Part shown: positions 54,526 through 63,512 of the stretch, one piece after another
Layout: each line of letters opens with the position of its first letter
Position numbering within the stretch: position 1 is the stretch's first letter
Origin: Chondrus crispus
Lineage: Eukaryota; Rhodophyta; Florideophyceae; Gigartinales; Gigartinaceae
Assembly (NCBI RefSeq): GCF_000350225.1
Contig: NW_005179203.1
Span: forward strand, 316,443 to 380,442
Direction of reading: 5' to 3'
Length of the DNA stretch: 64,000 nt
Position numbers and translations under genes: made by a program
Notes under the pieces: model-generated
The model's input: only the letters and a program-made list of their open reading frames with translations
Told to the model about the DNA's origin: nothing
The model's database searches: none

Positions 54526-55492
54526 TAGCACGTGAACGCCGCCGGCGCTTCGCTACCCGACGGAGAGGTCAGCGTCGTCGGAGGGGCCGTATGCCCCTTG
54601 GTCGCGGCGAGGGGCTACTGTGGAGTTCCTCGCGGCCCCCTTTCCCCTCGCTCCGGAGGCGGTTATCGCCAGTTGTCGGACACCAGGCACGCATCGTGGA
54701 CCCGATTTGGTGTAGCGCGGGTGGCGTGTACTGCACGGGCCACACGCGCGCGGCCGTATAATACCCCCCGTCGCTAATTTCCTCTATTTTTTAACCCACC
54801 GCCGTCGGCGGTGGCGGTTTGTCAGAAGGGCTTGTACTCGGCGTACAGTATAAGCGTATCGCGCGCTGACAGTGGGGAGTGGGCTGTGGTCGTGACCCGA
54901 GGTTCGTATCTGCATATATTACCTGTGCCTGAGGCTCCCTGCCTTCGCTTGGTCCGTATTCCAAGCATGGGTACGCTCTCCCCTACACCTCGCGCGTTAT
55001 TTTTGTGCGATCCATTCGCTCTTGCGCCCAACCGGTGCGACTTGACCATATTGGCACACGCACACGTTCGAGGCGGGCATTCCTGGGGCGTTCGCATCCC
55101 CTAAGACGCGTAACTTCTCACACCCTATTCCGTATGCGGCGCTGTCGATCGGCGACTCGAACGCTCATGCAGATCGCTGCTGCGCTCCTGTGGTAACGCG
55201 GAGGTTCGGACCCCCGTGCAGTTAGGCGTCCCCATCATCGGTTTCGAGGGACCGGTGTCCTTCTACGTCAATTGATGTTCTCGCGGCTATTGTCATAAGG
55301 CAGCCCGTACTGCTTGCTGTCACGCGACTTCTTCGCGGTTGCGTGTTCCTTTTGAGAATCTCCGTCCGATGTTGTTCCTGGGGTCGTGTGATTCCCTCCC
55401 CGTCAGGGGGATCCAAGGACAGGTGTCCCTTCCCCCTTTATCGGAATTTTGTCCAACCGCGGTCGGTTACCTTGATCCTAACGGAGCGGTCG
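54526..55492. other. Non-coding part of the antisense module
   Basis: No domain on either strand. Ends at the second copy of the polypurine motif. Confidence 0.45.
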
Positions 55493-55527
55493 GGGCCCCC
55501 TCCTCAAGCGTGAACGTCCGCGTTCAC
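55493..55527 (-). promoter_or_regulatory. Second polypurine/pol-tail motif
   Basis: 34 of 35 bases equal 51731-51765. The pol stop (55504-55506) lies inside it, so the motif encodes the last pol residues (NVNADVHA) and then gives the GAGGAGGGGGCCCC tract. It could serve as an internal plus-strand primer. Confidence 0.65.
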
Positions 55528-58500
55528 GTTTGAGTTGAGGTCCATGCCGGTGCGCCTCCGGAGGCGTTGGGCGTAACGAGACACCAACTCCTCCGGGACG
55601 TGAGTCCGCGCAGTCCAGGTGGGCGTGTCGAAATCCGCCCACTTGATGAGGAACTCGATAGTTCCGTCTTCCATATCTCGGTGCTTCAGTAGTCGCTCGA
55701 CAGCGTACTGTGTCCCCTCTCTGACCTTGTCGGCGAGGTCAGCTGGGGTTGTCGTGCTCGCCCGTAGTGCGTCCGTCGGCGGTGGCGCGTACACGCAGCG
55801 ATCTGCGGAGACCCGCTCAGTGACCCCATCACGATCGATCGTGATGGTTCGGCGGTCGTTCGCGAGGACACGGTAGGGCCCCACTGCTGGGGACGCGAGC
55901 TTGTTCGAAGTCTTCCCCCCGTCGGTGAGGTTGAGGTATACGTACTCTCCGGGACGGAGTCGCGAATTGATCCGTCGTATGCGCTTATCAAAGTCGCGCT
56001 TGTAGCGAGCCTGCGTCCGACGCAGGCTCCCGTAGGCCCTCTGGATTGTCGAATCCAAGGTCTTGAGGAACTCCGCACGTTGGTTCCCCCTGTCGGCAGG
56101 GGGAACGTCACCGTCGGCTCGTCGAAGCGAGAACTCTAGCGGTGGTCTGCTGAGCACGAGCTCGAACGGCGTCGTGTTGGTGGTGCGGTGTACGTGGGAG
56201 TTATACGCATACGTAAGCGGCCCTACGTACACGTCCCAGTCATCTTGATGCTCGCCTACGTAGTTGCGTAGCATCGCAGCGATCGTTCGGTTGTATCGCT
56301 CGACTTGCCCGTTCGTCTGGGGATGGTACGCCGATGTGTACATATTAGTTATCCCCAGAACACGGCACGTGCTGTGGAAGAACTTCACATTAAACTGCGG
56401 TCCGTTATCCGACAGCAACGTGCGCGGAACGCCGTACTTGAACACCCACGATTCGCAGAACGCAACTGCGACGGTGTATGCGGTTATCGTGCGGAGCGCA
56501 ACGACTTGCGTCAGCTTGCTAAAACGGTCCGTGATCACGAGCAGGAACCGTTTCCCTGACTTCGTCTTGGGGAGCGGCCCCAAGATGTCGATGGCCAGAC
56601 TCTCGAGCGGCCTCGTAGCTGGAAACAATCTCAATCGGTTGAGATGTTTCCTCAGCTTGACCCGGTTCATCGCGCAGGTTCGACAACCTCGCACCGTGGC
56701 GGCAACATCTGCCGCCAGATGAGGCCAGTAGTACTCGCGACGGAGCGCGTAGTACATACGATTCTGGCCCGGGTGCCCTGCGATGACCGGGTTGTGGCAC
56801 AGGCGAAGAAGCCTGGCGCGGAGCGTCCGAGGTACCACCACCTGCACGATAGCAGGGTCGAAGGGGTGTCTCCGTTTGAGCACCCCCTGGTGGTCCTCGA
56901 AGAATGCGGAGTCCCGGGACTCTGACTGTCGTGCCAAAACGGTTTGGCAGAAGTCATCTACGCGTTGCTCTTCGGCGATCTCCTCTATTGTAAGAGGAGC
57001 CGGAAGGTCGTCCTGCGGAGGGGCGACCGAAGAGTCGGGCGCGCCAGCCTCGTGGTCTGCGGCGCGCTCGATGTCGGTGGCGTCGAACTCGTCATTCTCC
57101 TCCCAGAACGAATTGGGTCCTTGGAGAGCGGGGGCTTCGTCGTCGCCCCTCGGCTCGTCGCGCGCTCGGGAGCGCGACCTTCTGCGTGAGCTGGCTTGGT
57201 TCCGTGTCGTCGCGAAGACGTGCTCGACCTCGTGGTCGCAGCTCGCGATGCAAACGTGGCCCGCGAGCTCGTTCGATACGTCGCGAACGGTCGTGCACAC
57301 GTCGAAGGTGGGAATGTCGTCATCCACTCCGACGGTGGGGCGAGGGTCGTCGGCGACTCTCGGCGACACGAGGCGTGACAGGGCGTCCGGTACCTGGTGC
57401 ACGCGCCCGGGGCGGTACTGAATGGTGAAGTCGTATTCGGCCAGACGTAGCCGCCACCGGGTGAGTCTTCCGGAACTCTCGGTGAGGGACATGAGCCACC
57501 TCAAGGCATCGTGATCCGTTCGGACGGTGAACTTCGTGCCCTCAACGTACGGCCGTAGTGTGCGGACGGCCCACACTACGGCGAAGCATTCGCGCTCGGT
57601 AGCGCTGTAGTTTCGTTCGCTGTCGTTCAGCGAGTAAGACCAGTACCCAACGGGGCGCCAATCGTTTGGCTGGTCGTGCTCTTGGAGCAGCGTGCAGCCT
57701 AGTTGGTAGGCGCTCGCGTCGGTGTCGATCATGTACGGTCGTCCATGCCGAGGCAACGCGAGGATCGGCGGAGCGATCATGCACTCCTTAAGGTTCTCGA
57801 ACGCCTGGAGTTGATCTTCAGTAGGATTATAGAAGTCAGGATCCGAATCCTTGCGCGTCATATCCGTCAACGGACGGGCTATTTTCGAGAAGCCCTTAAC
57901 GAAGCGGCGATATACGTTACACGCCCCGAGGAACGAGCGCACCTGCGTCAGCGTCCTCGGGAACGTGAACGTCCGGAAGGCGTCGGCCGCCGTATCGGCC
58001 ACGCTCAACTTACCTGGGGAGATGACGTGCCCCAGGTAGCGTACCTTCGGTTGAAAGAAGCTACACTTCTTGAGCTTGAGGGAGATGCCGGCACTCCCTA
58101 ACAAGCTCAAGACAGTGTCGAGATGCTTCGCGTGTTCCGCGTCCGTACGCGAGAACACTATGACGTCATCGAGATAGACGAGGCATATTTGCCAGCGGAC
58201 TCCGGAAAGGATAATATCCAATGCACGTTGGAAGGTGGCCGGTGCCCCTTTTAGTCCGAACGGAATGCGCAGGTGGCGAAACGTGACCATGTGCGTCGTA
58301 AACGTGGTCTTATCCCGGTCCTCCGGAGCGACGGGGATCTGCCAATAACCGGAATTGCAGTCCAACGTCGTAAAGACGGCTGCATCTCCTAACGAGTCGA
58401 TGCAGTCGTCCATCCGGGGCAGCGGATACGAATCCGCTGCCGTCTTCGCGTTGAGACGCCGGTAGTCCACGCAGAACCGAAGAGAGCCGTCTTTCTTCGG

Positions 58501-60084
58501 GACGAGCACCACCGGGGACGCCCACTCGGTGCTCGCAGGTTCGATAACCCCTGCGTTCAGCATTTGGTTGACCTCCTTGGCAACCATCTCGCGCATGGCG
58601 GGCCCCTTCCGATAGGGCATCGAACGAATCGGTTTCGTTCCCGGTTCGAGAGGGATGCGGTGTTCCGTGGCTCGGATCGTTCCGAGCGCACCGCTCCACA
58701 GACTCGAATGCTTACGGAGCATCTCGAGTACGTGGCCACAGAGCTTGTCATCGTCGATGTATGACAAGTCCACCTCTTTTTCCCAATCCATCGGTGGATT
58801 TTTGGGATCCTTTTTGTGGATGTTTACGGTGCCTCCCGCCGTCGGTTGGTCTCTAGGTGGCCGATCGTCCGTACCCACCTGTTCCCTCCTAACGGTCTCT
58901 AGCTCATCGGAGCTCGGTCGTCCGGCTCTTGCCTTCCCGACTTGATCGGTCAAGTCGGTCAGGTGTAGCGCGTGGGCGACCCCCTCGGCGACGCAACGTT
59001 CGGGCGTCAGGATCGCGAGGGGGTTGCGCGTCGCATACCCTACGACGGTGTGCTTCGGAAGCCGCCTTTCCCGTCGCGAAAAGTTCGCGACGAGGACGTC
59101 GAAGGTCTGATTCGGCAGTACCTCGACGACGCCGTTCGTCAGCCTCACTCCATGTCGGTGTTGAAGTGACGGCTTCGGCTCCATGAATACGAGGCCCCTC
59201 CCGGCAGTGGTGACGCGCACTCGGGCTTGCGACCTCGCGGGGATGGTAACCCAGCGGGCGATTCGGATCGCTTGCGGGGCCTCCTCGCGTACGTCTGGCC
59301 GACCCGTGTGTCGTCCGTGTCGCCTGGTAGGGGGAGTCGACTCCCCCTTTCCGTCAACGATGGCGACGGAACCGCCTTGGCGTAGCTCCATTCGTTGAGC
59401 TTCGATGTCGATACATCGCACGTGCGTATCGATGAAGGCCGTGCCGAGAAGGACCGGCACGGCGAGCTGGTCCGCGACTACGAACGGAATTCGGAACACC
59501 GTGTTCCTCAACCGCACAGCCAGGCGGACGACGGCCGAAAGCTTGAGGGGGTTGCTATTCGCGCCTGCCAATCGTGGCAGAGGTGCGTCGTGCACGACGT
59601 AACGCGTCCAATCGGGGGGAAGGTCGGCCTTCCTCACCAGATTATACCCCGAGCACGTATCAACAGCGATCGTGCGGGGTTTAAATGCATTTCCCTCTGT
59701 GGCTATCGAGCCGAGGACATTGTATATCTTCGACGTCAGAAGGCAAATGACGCCGTCGACAACCTTCGGGGTGACCTTATCGGTGAGGTCGTTCCGCCGG
59801 GGCCTTCGATTTCGTTGCTGGCCCCGCTTGCGTTTCCTTCTCCCCCTTCCTTGGGGCGTCCGCGGATCAGTGACCCCCCTCGGATTACTCGAGTCCGTAC
59901 GACACGGACCTTTCTCCGGCGACCTTGGGCTCGCGGGAGTCAGGGGGTCGACCGAACGTTTTCGGTCGTCGTTGCCCCTGGCGCCATCGTTACGCCTCAC
60001 CGGGACGTCGGCTGTCCGGGTGTCTTGTTCCCCTAACGTCGGGCCTTCGGAGGCCTCGACGTGTGCTCCCTCCTGTATCGGCAT
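55504..60084 (-). CDS. pol: Ty3/gypsy Pol: protease, RT, RNase H, integrase, chromodomain
   Basis: 1526 codons without a stop from ATG 60084; the frame is open further up to a TAG at 60241-60243. The basic N-terminus is followed by the protease at residues 142-146, written DTCSG instead of D(T/S)GA. RT: GVIEPASTEWASPVVLVPKKDGS, VDYRRLNAKT, VYLDDVIVFSR. RNase H: MIDTDASAYQLGCTLLQ and ERECFAVVWAVRTL. Integrase zinc region: HNPVIAGHPG...CRTC. Core: AIDILGPLP, LLSDNGPQF, TNGQVERYNRT (D, D, E). A C-terminal chromodomain around residue 1455 (YAVERLLKHR...EFLIKWADFDTPTW) places it with chromoviruses, which target chromatin marks. All but the protease look functional. Confidence 0.95.
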   Translation of the reverse strand: MPIQEGAHVEASEGPTLGEQDTRTADVPVRRNDGARGNDDRKRSVDPLTPASPRSPEKGPCRTDSSNPRGVTDPRTPQGRGRRKRKRGQQRNRRPRRNDLTDKVTPKVVDGVICLLTSKIYNVLGSIATEGNAFKPRTIAVDTCSGYNLVRKADLPPDWTRYVVHDAPLPRLAGANSNPLKLSAVVRLAVRLRNTVFRIPFVVADQLAVPVLLGTAFIDTHVRCIDIEAQRMELRQGGSVAIVDGKGESTPPTRRHGRHTGRPDVREEAPQAIRIARWVTIPARSQARVRVTTAGRGLVFMEPKPSLQHRHGVRLTNGVVEVLPNQTFDVLVANFSRRERRLPKHTVVGYATRNPLAILTPERCVAEGVAHALHLTDLTDQVGKARAGRPSSDELETVRREQVGTDDRPPRDQPTAGGTVNIHKKDPKNPPMDWEKEVDLSYIDDDKLCGHVLEMLRKHSSLWSGALGTIRATEHRIPLEPGTKPIRSMPYRKGPAMREMVAKEVNQMLNAGVIEPASTEWASPVVLVPKKDGSLRFCVDYRRLNAKTAADSYPLPRMDDCIDSLGDAAVFTTLDCNSGYWQIPVAPEDRDKTTFTTHMVTFRHLRIPFGLKGAPATFQRALDIILSGVRWQICLVYLDDVIVFSRTDAEHAKHLDTVLSLLGSAGISLKLKKCSFFQPKVRYLGHVISPGKLSVADTAADAFRTFTFPRTLTQVRSFLGACNVYRRFVKGFSKIARPLTDMTRKDSDPDFYNPTEDQLQAFENLKECMIAPPILALPRHGRPYMIDTDASAYQLGCTLLQEHDQPNDWRPVGYWSYSLNDSERNYSATERECFAVVWAVRTLRPYVEGTKFTVRTDHDALRWLMSLTESSGRLTRWRLRLAEYDFTIQYRPGRVHQVPDALSRLVSPRVADDPRPTVGVDDDIPTFDVCTTVRDVSNELAGHVCIASCDHEVEHVFATTRNQASSRRRSRSRARDEPRGDDEAPALQGPNSFWEENDEFDATDIERAADHEAGAPDSSVAPPQDDLPAPLTIEEIAEEQRVDDFCQTVLARQSESRDSAFFEDHQGVLKRRHPFDPAIVQVVVPRTLRARLLRLCHNPVIAGHPGQNRMYYALRREYYWPHLAADVAATVRGCRTCAMNRVKLRKHLNRLRLFPATRPLESLAIDILGPLPKTKSGKRFLLVITDRFSKLTQVVALRTITAYTVAVAFCESWVFKYGVPRTLLSDNGPQFNVKFFHSTCRVLGITNMYTSAYHPQTNGQVERYNRTIAAMLRNYVGEHQDDWDVYVGPLTYAYNSHVHRTTNTTPFELVLSRPPLEFSLRRADGDVPPADRGNQRAEFLKTLDSTIQRAYGSLRRTQARYKRDFDKRIRRINSRLRPGEYVYLNLTDGGKTSNKLASPAVGPYRVLANDRRTITIDRDGVTERVSADRCVYAPPPTDALRASTTTPADLADKVREGTQYAVERLLKHRDMEDGTIEFLIKWADFDTPTWTARTHVPEELVSRYAQRLRRRTGMDLNSNVNADVHA

Positions 60085-60224
60085 TACAGGGGTTCCCGTG
60101 CTCGCCTCCGGTAGCGGGGGATGTATTATCGGACAATACCCCCCGTGTCCTTGGCGAGCACGCGGGGTCGGGTCTAGTTCGTGGGGAAAAGACGGCTCAC
60201 GCGACCGCGTGTACGTAACCGTCT

Positions 60225-62795
60225 TTACCCTTTTTTCGAACTACCCGTGCTATCGGAGCTAACCTCCTGGCTATCGACGGCCAGGTCTTCTTCCGGTAGC
60301 CGGTCGCGTGGGTCGGGACGATTCCCCCACTGCGGCTCGGCGGCCTTGGCGAAGTACTCCGGTATTTCCGGGCCTTGACCTGCGGCGTCCGGTCGTCGCA
60401 GGATATGGGGGACGAAGCGAGTCGGCTCTCCTTCGTGACCCTCCGTGGGTAGAGGGTACGGGTCCTCTACCCAGTCTTGCAGGTACATTATCGCATTTTG
60501 TACCTGCTGGGGTAACCGTGAGCGGTCTCGGTCCCCTCTCTCTCCTTGGCGCGGGTACCTCGTGTCCGCCTGGCGATAGGCGGGTCGATCCCGACGATCG
60601 ACTTCGTTACGACGGTACCCGCCTCCACGGGGGGCGAAGCGTGCGCCCCCACCCGTTCGGATCGGGAAACCTTGACGCGGGGGACGGCCCTCGCCCACCG
60701 CTTGCCGGAGGAGATTGCGCGCACCGGGGCGCGTCTCCATCTGGTAGCGGTAGTTCCTGTACGCCGTGAACATTCGTTGTTCCGGCGACAGGAACGGGCA
60801 CGCGTACATGGGATGCCCATACGTACGGCATAGCCAGCACACGTAAGCGCTGCCGTCCGTTGAGGCGAAGGTCGCCGCGTGCCGCGCCTCCTCATCGGTG
60901 AGGAGGGGCACGCGAGGCGAGGCGCTTCCCTTATCTCGACTCGAGATATCGAGCTCGGCGACGCGGGGGTCCGTGCCCCTTGCCACTCTCGGAGTGGCCG
61001 CGAATGCGGTCGCGTAACTCGACGTCGTTCCAGTCGACATCGGTGAGGGGGTTCGTGCCCCCACGGGCCCTGCTCCTTGCGTAATGAGGACAGGGTCGGC
61101 CTGCCACTCATCCTCCCCGATATGGAGGGTCGAGGCGGGTGAACTTGTCGCGGCGGACTTCGTAGTCCTGCCAGCCCTCCCTGCCGGTTTCGAATCCGGC
61201 AGAGGTAAACCGCGCCGGGCGCGGTACGTTGTACCTTCCGCCGTGGCGATACGGCGGATGGTCGGAAGATCGGTCTTCTGACTGCCTGGCAGCCTTTGCA
61301 CAGTTTCGGATACTGCGGCACGGGTTGCCGGTGCAAGTCCCCGCACGAAGTAGTGCGCGAGGGACTGTTCGGAGAAGACTGCCGTGCATCGGAACGCGGC
61401 AGTCTCGAGTCGGTCAGCAAACGTGCTTTCCGTCTCATGCGGTTGCTGTCGCGCCGTAGCGACAGCGTCGTACGCTTCACCCAACACGTCGTCCGTGAGG
61501 TAGCGTTTTAAGAATTGGTTCACGAGCCCCGGCCAGCTCACGTCGTCGTGGAGCTGGCCGGCGCGGAGGCCACGCATCGTATAACTCGTATACAGTCGCT
61601 CTGCGTCGCGCTCGAGGAAATGCGCGAGGACTCGTACCGCAACACCTTCGGTCAGGTGTTGCGAGTTGAAGGTGATTCGGATATCCTTCAAGAACGGCAG
61701 CAGTTGGATCGGGTCGGTACCGTCGAAGCTGCGCATCGTGGGACGTATCCCACGACAGCGTTGGACGTACTTCGCGATCCGTCCCGCGTCACCCGAGGTA
61801 ACGAGCCTCGAGGTGTTATCCAAGCGGTACATACGATAGTCAGCAACGGCGCTGAACTCTTGGATCATCGTATGTACCGGCTCGAGCCCGGGTTCAGCGA
61901 GACCCAGCGTGCCGAAGGAGGTAACCGGTAGCGTACGGACGACTACCGGACCTGGATGCTCGGCGTAACTCGCCGGCGGATAGCCGCCCCAGCGGGGATC
62001 GACGGAGAACATCGGTTCTCCGGATCCGCGGGCGGCTCCTCCACGGTCCTGTTCGTCCGCGTACGATACGCGGTCCACTTGCCGCCTACTTCCGACGATA
62101 GGCGGCAAGGCTTGGGTCTCAGACGCGAAGTTCGCGTCTATCGGAGGGCGGCTTCCTTCTGTAGTCCGACTGGTAGCGGCACCAGTCGGACGCCAACCTT
62201 CGGGGGCGGCGGCGCTCGGAGGTACGGTACCACCGGGCCCTCTCGGGGGGGCACCGGGTAGCCTTTCGGCCATGGTACGTTCCATGTCACGAGCACGCCG
62301 ACGAGTGGCGTCGAGCTCAGCGGAGAGGTGCGCGAACGCACCCAATTGCTCTGCGGACGGAGAGGTTCGGTCCTGGGGTCGTCTCACCGAGGTCGGCCTC
62401 TCAGGGCGACCTTGCCCGGAAGGTCTGGGCGAGGCGAAACGGGAGTCTTCGACGAGCACGATCCGCGAGTGTAACTCGTCGATCAGTGCTCGGAGATTCT
62501 CTAAGGACTGCGTCACTCTATCGAACCTCCCTTCACGCAGGGAGCGGAGTTCGGCCATACATCGAGTGTATACATGGTCCGATACATCGATCCGGAGGGA
62601 AGTACGGACTTCCTCGATGTATTCGGCTATGCGTTCGAACATCGCCGCCGCTCTTTCCTCGGAGGATCCGAGCGACGGTTCGCGGTCACGAGGACCTGCG
62701 TCGCCGTCGCCCGACGGGGCGGATGGGGACTGCACAGCGGCCGGACTCAGATCCGCCGCTTCGGAGCGCATCGAGGGCTCGAGCTCTTGGCTCAT
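60225..62795 (-). CDS. gag: Ty3/gypsy Gag, large element
   Basis: ATG 62795 (MSQELEPSMR), 856 codons. Residues 45-120 are helical (ERAAAMFERIAEYIEEVRTS...). Residues 300-340 hold the shared motif VADYRMYRLDNTSR, followed by the capsid-like region (IRITFNSQHLTEGVAVRVLAHFL). A zinc knuckle CWLCRTYGHPMYAC lies near residue 655 and an arginine/glycine-rich tail follows. The gene ends SKKG-stop in the A6G3 run where pol begins. Start lies 67 bases from the primer site. Confidence 0.93.
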   Translation of the reverse strand: MSQELEPSMRSEAADLSPAAVQSPSAPSGDGDAGPRDREPSLGSSEERAAAMFERIAEYIEEVRTSLRIDVSDHVYTRCMAELRSLREGRFDRVTQSLENLRALIDELHSRIVLVEDSRFASPRPSGQGRPERPTSVRRPQDRTSPSAEQLGAFAHLSAELDATRRRARDMERTMAERLPGAPPRGPGGTVPPSAAAPEGWRPTGAATSRTTEGSRPPIDANFASETQALPPIVGSRRQVDRVSYADEQDRGGAARGSGEPMFSVDPRWGGYPPASYAEHPGPVVVRTLPVTSFGTLGLAEPGLEPVHTMIQEFSAVADYRMYRLDNTSRLVTSGDAGRIAKYVQRCRGIRPTMRSFDGTDPIQLLPFLKDIRITFNSQHLTEGVAVRVLAHFLERDAERLYTSYTMRGLRAGQLHDDVSWPGLVNQFLKRYLTDDVLGEAYDAVATARQQPHETESTFADRLETAAFRCTAVFSEQSLAHYFVRGLAPATRAAVSETVQRLPGSQKTDLPTIRRIATAEGTTYRARRGLPLPDSKPAGRAGRTTKSAATSSPASTLHIGEDEWQADPVLITQGAGPVGARTPSPMSTGTTSSYATAFAATPRVARGTDPRVAELDISSRDKGSASPRVPLLTDEEARHAATFASTDGSAYVCWLCRTYGHPMYACPFLSPEQRMFTAYRNYRYQMETRPGARNLLRQAVGEGRPPRQGFPIRTGGGARFAPRGGGYRRNEVDRRDRPAYRQADTRYPRQGERGDRDRSRLPQQVQNAIMYLQDWVEDPYPLPTEGHEGEPTRFVPHILRRPDAAGQGPEIPEYFAKAAEPQWGNRPDPRDRLPEEDLAVDSQEVSSDSTGSSKKG
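60228..60240 (-). promoter_or_regulatory. Gag-Pol -1 frameshift window
   Basis: On the minus strand the pol frame has TAG at 60243-60241 and is open from there on; gag stops with TAA at 60227-60225. The only shared stretch is TTCGAAAAAAGGG (13 bases). A move from gag into pol must happen here, and A6 (60231-60236) is the natural slip point for a -1 shift. Confidence 0.7.
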
Positions 62796-62861
62796 CTCGA
62801 CGCGATCGGTTCGCGGAGGGAAGCGGAAGTCTTCTCGGAGATCGGACTCCAGGGTCTTCTA

Positions 62862-62874
62862 GGTCGGGAGACCA
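62862..62874 (-). promoter_or_regulatory. Primer-binding site, large gypsy element
   Basis: TGGTCTCCCGACC on the minus strand, one base after the LTR end GCTACA. The tRNA it matches would end GGTCGGGAGACCA; I cannot name it. Confidence 0.7.
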
Positions 62875-62875
62875 C

Positions 62876-63512
62876 TGTAGCATAAACACCCCCAAACGGC
62901 GGGGGTGTATGCACGCAGTTCAGTAGCAGACTCCGGATCGGCGGAAGACGGAACACACGCAAAGGGAAAGGACACGGGTCCTGGTAGCGTGGTAGAGCGG
63001 GAAGGGTGGCAGGCGCGAGTGATTGCGCAGCGGGGCGGATCGACGCCTCAACGCCCCGGAGCGACACTGGGTAGCGGGCCAGTGTCGACGGGCGGAGGCG
63101 GATCGCTGCACGCGCGCGCACTGTAGCGCCTGCACCCCGCGTCGGTTCCCTTACCTAAACGAGACGCGAGAGCGGACTCGTGTTTTAGGTTAAGCGGTGG
63201 GTTGTCGACCAAGGCGGAAGGTCGTGGACAAGCCCGTGCTTGTCCCTTTCCTCCGCCGTCGGTCGCTCCCTTATTTAATGTACAAGTGTTCGGTTATCAT
63301 ACCAGACTACAGTATCATGCTACCGTAGCCGGCGCGAGTCGTCGCGCGCGGTGGCTCTGTCAGCTATCGAGCTGACAGTACACGTGTGTGCCACGTGTGT
63401 GTGCGCACGCCCTGCACACGTGTGGTACACGTGTGGGCTCGTGTGGGCTGTAAGGTCCGTGCCTTACAGCCCCTGATCTAAACCTAATCGAATCGACGGC
63501 GCATATACCACA
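62876..63512 (-). repeat. 5' LTR of the large gypsy element
   Basis: 637 bp, equal in length to the 3' LTR. A TATA-like TTAAATAA lies on the minus strand near 63270-63277, suiting transcription toward gag. Confidence 0.92.

Larger units (their letters stand above)
51094..63512 (-). mobile_element. Near-intact Ty3/gypsy chromovirus, 12.4 kb, with antisense ORF
   Basis: LTRs of 637 bp at 51094-51730 (3' LTR) and 62876-63512 (5' LTR) in direct orientation; I count three differences. Gag 62793 to 60225 and pol 60084 to 55504 are uninterrupted. Primer site 62862-62874, polypurine tract 51731-51745. AAGGC lies left (51087-51091) and AAGGC spans the right border (63512-63516), a likely target duplication if the true ends are two bases off the TG...CA frame. 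An extra 3.8-kb region with an antisense ORF lies between pol and the 3' LTR. It cut into the plus-strand gag element. Confidence 0.9.

Noticed and set aside
54099..54777. Ser/Arg-rich plus-strand frames
   Set aside because: Produced by the 53-bp tandem repeats; peptides are copies of the repeat in several frames.
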